A DNA stretch of 64,000 bases, from contig JACZRS010000006.1 in assembly GCA_022574595.1 (NCBI GenBank), positions 103,848 to 167,847 on the forward strand. The letters run 5' to 3'. The first letter of the stretch is position 1, and each line of letters opens with the position of its first letter. Positions 60,408 through 64,000 of the stretch are shown here, piece after piece. The translations under genes and the position numbers were made by a program. Source of the DNA: Planctomycetota bacterium (lineage in GTDB: Bacteria > Planctomycetota > Phycisphaerae > Phycisphaerales > SM1A02). The notes beneath the pieces were generated by a model, which was given only the letters and a program-made list of their open reading frames with translations, was not told where the DNA came from and searched no databases.

Positions 60408-61834
60408 CGATCATCCTCCATTTCTGTACTAATTGCTGATCCGTCTACCGGTCCCGCAATAAACATCTCAATCTTGGCTAAAGCAATAGCTGCATCGCTT
60501 TTGGCTCGGCGCTGGACAAGTTCAAATTCCAACAATTCGCGTTCAGTATCTAACAAATCTAAAAAACTGGACTTTGCGGTTTCATAACTTCTTAATGTTG
60601 AAGTTAGCGATTCACGAGCCTTGGGAATCAAAGTTTCGCGGTAAAGAGTGATTTTGCGCCGCGCATCTCGATAGTCGTACATTGCTCTCTCGAGTTCTGC
60701 GAGTAATAAGTTTTCCTGATGCTGTTTTTGTGACGCAGTTGCTAGCCTGCGATTGACTGCTTGGCGAACCTCAGCTTCATATTTATCATTCCAGATAGGT
60801 AGATTAATGGAGATAGCTGCGATAAACGCATCATCACCACTTTCCGCAATAGAAGAATTCATTGCTTGGCCCGTCAATATGTAATCCGCCATGACAGTAA
60901 CATCTGGATACGCGCTTTTTCGGGCAAGCTTCATTGCGTGGCGCTGCTTTTCGATCTCGTGCGCTAATGCGGAAAGCTGCGGATTATCACGCACCAAAGC
61001 TGCGCGCAATTTATCTTCATCAAGTGTGATGTCTTCATCATCAATATTTTCAGGCCAGGGCGCAAGCGCATGGGATGGACGATTCATTGCCGCGTTTAGC
61101 TTTGCAGCTAGTGGGTGGCGCAGGTCTTTCAGCTGTTTAAGTCTATCTTCGAGTTTTCCAAGTTGCACCTGAATCCTGATCAAATCGGGATGCGATGCAG
61201 CAGCTACGCGATATTTCGCCGAGGCGATACGCTCAAATTGACTAAGTAGCTGCAAGTTTTCTTGCGTTATTGAAACCGCACTGCGAAGATAATATAGTTC
61301 GTAATACGCCTGCTTAACCTGCCAAATCAACATTAACGACGCTGCCTGGAAACGCTGAAACTCTGCATCGGCAGCCTCGGCAGCAATATCACCTTTAAGC
61401 TCCAGCTTGCCAAACCAAGGAAACATCTGACCTACCGAAACACGATGTTGTTGCGGCCCAACTCGTGTTTCAACTTCATTTAGAAAGTAGCCATAAGTAA
61501 GGCGTGGGTCTGGAAGCGTTGTTACTTGTGGCACTTTTTCTAATGCTGCATTCCACCGATAAAATGCAGCTTCGATCTGGGCATTATTATTTAGTGCATA
61601 CTGCAAACAAACAGACAACGAACTGGATTCAGTAATCTCTGCCTGGTTACTTGCACGCTTAGCAATAAAACCTCTTGCCCGCATTTGAGCAGCATTTTCC
61701 GAGTCTAAGCGAGATGTGAAATCGCTAAGCCTCTGCACATCCGACTCGATGCTATCAAGTGGAGATATGCAGCCGCCTAAGATGCTAAATAAAGCCAGTA
61801 CAATCAAACCAGCGCTGAATTGAAAGCGCAACAT
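60404..61834 (-). CDS. cusC: TolC-family outer-membrane efflux channel lipoprotein (CusC type)
   Basis: A 476-residue outer-membrane factor. The signal peptide ends in lipobox LGGC at about residue 22, so it is lipid-anchored. The body has the two long helical OEP repeats with LTYGYFLNEVETRVGPQQHRVS, then AAYELYYLRSAV-like helices and AISINLPIWNDKYEAEV. It completes the tripartite pump. Promoter probably lies in the 61835-61938 spacer or before the preceding Cys-rich gene. Confidence 0.88.
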   Translation of the reverse strand: MLRFQFSAGLIVLALFSILGGCISPLDSIESDVQRLSDFTSRLDSENAAQMRARGFIAKRASNQAEITESSSLSVCLQYALNNNAQIEAAFYRWNAALEKVPQVTTLPDPRLTYGYFLNEVETRVGPQQHRVSVGQMFPWFGKLELKGDIAAEAADAEFQRFQAASLMLIWQVKQAYYELYYLRSAVSITQENLQLLSQFERIASAKYRVAAASHPDLIRIQVQLGKLEDRLKQLKDLRHPLAAKLNAAMNRPSHALAPWPENIDDEDITLDEDKLRAALVRDNPQLSALAHEIEKQRHAMKLARKSAYPDVTVMADYILTGQAMNSSIAESGDDAFIAAISINLPIWNDKYEAEVRQAVNRRLATASQKQHQENLLLAELERAMYDYRDARRKITLYRETLIPKARESLTSTLRSYETAKSSFLDLLDTERELLEFELVQRRAKSDAAIALAKIEMFIAGPVDGSAISTEMEDDR

Positions 61835-61938
61835 GAAACACTCCTGTGGTAATAGCTGAAGCTTTTTAGCACAAACGCAATATCAGCAACGATCGCTGAT
61901 TCGTTAAGCGCAGACTATCTCTAGGGAAGTTGAGATAT

Positions 61939-62325
61939 TCAGCTCAGCCAAACGCACAGGGTGGCTTGTTTGTGAGTGTTTGATCGGAAGTAGCCGATCG
62001 ATCGGCTTGTTAAAGCCGGGTGACAAGCAGTTACGCTTTTTATTGTTATCGCAGCGGCCAAGATAGCAGCCGGTGCGATTACTTGGGAAGTTTGGTTTCG
62101 AGGGGTAGCGGGTGCCGGTGTATTTTGATTGCTGTTTACAAGACAGCCGCATGACATCGCCTCATTCATCCCACAAGATGCAGCCATATCCCCACAGCAG
62201 CATCCGCCATGAGCATCCATTACCATCGTTCCAACGGAAGGCCCGCAGTCAGAATCGACACTAACAGCCGCCAGCGAAAGTGGCTGGACTGCGAGCAACA
62301 GGATGGTTAGCAGACGAATAAACAT
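61939..62325 (-). CDS. Small exported Cys/Met-rich protein at the head of the metal efflux operon
   Basis: A 128-residue protein with signal peptide (1-20). A central block holds MVMDAHGGCCCGDMAASCGM and NEAMSCGC, giving a dense set of Cys, Met and His suited to binding Cu+ or another soft metal. The C-terminal half includes another hydrophobic stretch (AAILAAAITI). It is transcribed in the same direction as cusCBA, 104 bp upstream, so it may be the first gene of that operon or share its regulation. No family recognised. Confidence 0.6.
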   Translation of the reverse strand: MFIRLLTILLLAVQPLSLAAVSVDSDCGPSVGTMVMDAHGGCCCGDMAASCGMNEAMSCGCLVNSNQNTPAPATPRNQTSQVIAPAAILAAAITIKSVTACHPALTSRSIGYFRSNTHKQATLCVWLS

Positions 62326-62501
62326 AGGATCAATAACTAAGTACGCTTATCATCGGACACAGTTCCTACTGGGTCAACACCTAATCCATAAGAGTTTCTT
62401 CCATATATTTGTAATTTTAGCCATAAATCGCCTGCGAAGAACAAATTATAGGCACTTATGGGCCGAGATAGCAATCCACTATATTGATATCCTTTTCAAA
62501 T

Positions 62502-62600
62502 ATGCGTATCGGATTTGATCTTGGCGCAACCAAAATCGATGCAATTGCCCTCGATTCAAACGGAAATGAAACGGCCCAGCAGGATTATAGGCTGGCAATT
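62502..62600 (+). pseudogene. N-terminal remnant of a ROK-family sugar kinase
   Basis: The start MRIGFDLGATKIDAIALDSN and the next dozen residues (GNETAQQDYRLA) match the ATP-binding N-terminus of ROK kinases (MxIGxDLGxTKIxxxxLD). After about 33 codons the similarity stops and the frame enters a palindromic repeat (62662-62723), ending at 62696. The rest of the roughly 300-residue enzyme is missing. Confidence 0.75.
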
Positions 62601-62661
62601 CAAATTCTAAGTAAACAAACAACGCCAGACCCGAGAGGGTGGATTCTTCTCTTTTCATACT

Positions 62662-62723
62662 CCCTCTCCTCCCGGGAGAGGGTTGGGTCTCCATAGGCGA
62701 CTCGCCTGAGGCGAGGTGAGGGT
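62662..62723. repeat. Palindromic repeat of the GGGAGAGGG type, second copy
   Basis: CCCTCTCCTCCCGGGAGAGG (62662-62681) is self-complementary, followed by GTTGGGTCTCC and a second palindrome TCGCCTGAGGCGA (62702-62714) and GTGAGGGTCTT. It shares words with 19632-19743 and truncates the ROK fragment. Confidence 0.75.
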
Positions 62724-62800
62724 CTTTTCTCTTCCGCATAGTCAAGCCCTGCGGCTAAACATAACTCATCGCAAACGGCTCATCCCTAATGCCTTCCCCA

Positions 62801-64000
62801 TCACCCCCAATTCGCAAACAAAATCAGCAAATCGCTCGTACTCACGTTGCAATCGCCATCAAGATCCGCAGGACAATCGTTGCAATCAGGGCATGTCCCC
62901 CAGTTAGCGAAAAGGAGAAGAAGATCATTTGTGCTGATCACGCCGTCGAGGTTCAGATCTCCAGGTGTTACCAAGTCATCAATTAATCTTTGAACAGCTG
63001 CTTGAACGTTGATGCGCGTCCAACTTTCAGGAGGCAGGCCAATGATCGGATCGCCTGTTTGAAAGAGAATCTCCTCAAGCTCAAACGGATCGAGTGTATC
63101 TATTTCGCCAATAGCGTCAAGAAACTGCCTCAGAATTGCAATCGATGCTGCCACCATTGGAGTTGAAGCAGAAGTTCCTCCAGTAGTACCATACCCTCCA
63201 CCCATTTCTGTTGTATTTATCCATCCCCCGCCATCAACATCCCCCCCAGTAGCAAATAACTTAACAAGTTCGTTGTAATTAGAATAATTAGCAACAGTAT
63301 CATCTTTTTTTGTTGCTGCGACCGGTATCGCGTTTGAAAGACATGCCGGGGCATCGATTCCTTCAGAACTTCCGCCGTTCCCAGCGGCGATGACCGTACC
63401 AATACCTACCTCAAGGGCAAGATTGATGCCGTTGAAGATTGTTATAAATGCATTGCGACCATCGCAATGACCGTCTGTGTAAATAATGAAATAACCAATG
63501 CTGATGGAGATCACTGAGATGTTGTACTGCTCTGAATTGTCTACTGCCCAATTGATAGCTCGACGAATATCAACTGGCGTTACGCCTCCACTCGAGCACT
63601 CCTCGAACACCTTCAAAGCCACCAGACTGGCCCCCGGAGCGATCCCTGAAATACCACCGCTGGCGGCCGCACATCCCCCGATATGAGTCCCGTGACCGTT
63701 GCAGTCTGTGATGTCGCAATCAACTACACAAGGACTGATGCCAGGCTGCAAACAGTTGATATTGCAACCGACGATGTTCCTGCCCGCCAAATCTGGATGA
63801 GAGAAGTCGATTCCAGTGTCTATGATCGCGATCGTCTGGCCCGCACCTGTAAGAGGAACTCCAGCGGCCTCGATTTCCTAAGCCTCAACAGCATGCACGA
63901 TATCAATGACATCCTCCAGCAAGGTGTGGAACCGAGGCACGTTGGATCCTAGCCCTTGTACTCGCGGATGACCTGCAAGGCGGAATACTTCCTCTTGTGA
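62801..64000 (-). pseudogene. Subtilisin-like (S8) protease with dockerin-like tail, interrupted by an in-frame TAG
   Basis: The frame encodes a subtilase: the catalytic Asp in AIIDTGIDFSHPDL, the His in DCNGHGTHIGGC, the Asn oxyanion region in VIAAAGNGG and the Ser in GGTSASTPMVAAS. The C-terminus has a dockerin-like pair (GDLNLDGVISTNDLLLLFAN and DLDGDCNVSTSDLLILFANW) ending at NWG. An in-frame TAG at 63878-63880 lies about 20 codons before the catalytic Asp, and the same frame is open upstream to the window edge (a segment with HTLLEDVIDIVHAVEA before the stop). No ATG or GTG lies between the stop and the Asp motif; the first ATG (63790) is after it. The gene is probably inactivated, unless the stop is read through. 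The 5' part is outside the window. Confidence 0.75.

Noticed and set aside
62479-62745. Minus-strand frame overlapping the ROK fragment
   Set aside because: It is antisense to the ROK start and built largely of the palindromic repeat.

Overview
The window looks like a chromosomal segment of a planctomycete, most likely a member of the Phycisphaerae or a close relative. This is an inference from gene content: a small basic protein of the planctomycete/verrucomicrobial type (MSxHRSLK...HRNVLTRAERI), three secreted proteins ending in paired dockerin-like repeats closed by a terminal NWG, a CxxCGY...CPECG zinc-ribbon membrane protein, a five-haem membrane cytochrome and a cytochrome-linked sigma-like factor. 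Base composition is moderate. No rRNA, tRNA, CRISPR array or intact transposase was seen.

Layout. 1-3.5 kb: membrane-anchored sigma-like protein and pentahaem cytochrome c. 3.6-12.6 kb: PBP4-type carboxypeptidase, a GlcD/GlcF-like FAD/Fe-S fusion, two paralogous TlpA-type thioredoxins, folK and cinA. 12.7-17.4 kb: STAS-PilZ fusion, pyrF, a coupled DUF971-thioesterase-glycosyltransferase set and two small lipoproteins. 17.8-24 kb: an aminotransferase followed by an accessory, repeat-rich stretch with small unknown proteins, a ribbon-helix-helix protein too short for routine calling, a DUF2806-like protein, a Ser/Thr kinase, dispersed repeats and a CoaB remnant. 24-34 kb: housekeeping genes (acpS, moaB, moaE, nth, recX, cdsA) and a C4 zinc-ribbon coiled-coil protein. 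34-38.5 kb: a DUF6602-like protein beside a decayed methyltransferase copy, YceI, an intact methyltransferase and nrdR. 38.6-43 kb: thrS and infC. 43-53.6 kb: secreted dockerin-tailed proteins, MATE, a dehydrogenase, HEAT lipoprotein, HMG-CoA lyase-type enzyme, then an Rrf2 regulator, a VIT-type iron/manganese transporter and a poly-Fe-S protein. 53.7-62.3 kb: a complete Cus/Czc-type metal efflux operon with a four-TRASH-domain protein and a Cys/Met-rich small protein. 62.5-64 kb: a ROK kinase remnant and a subtilase with an in-frame stop.

The most notable signal is upstream of thrS. An 18-codon reading frame at 38681-38737 encodes MNNYASTTTTTATNTLRG (seven Thr, five consecutive). It overlaps a long hairpin and is followed by a canonical rho-independent terminator that ends 40 nt before the thrS start. 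The arms can re-pair as an antiterminator. This has all parts of a ribosome-mediated threonine attenuator controlling threonyl-tRNA synthetase. The next gene, infC, has no ATG, GTG or TTG at its true N-terminus and appears to start at ATA, the rare-codon device that permits IF3 autoregulation. thrS and infC may therefore form a translation-sensing locus with two layers of control.

Several gene remnants (CoaB, ROK, methyltransferase, subtilase) and at least five families of short dispersed repeats indicate active genome erosion and repeat spread in the accessory parts.
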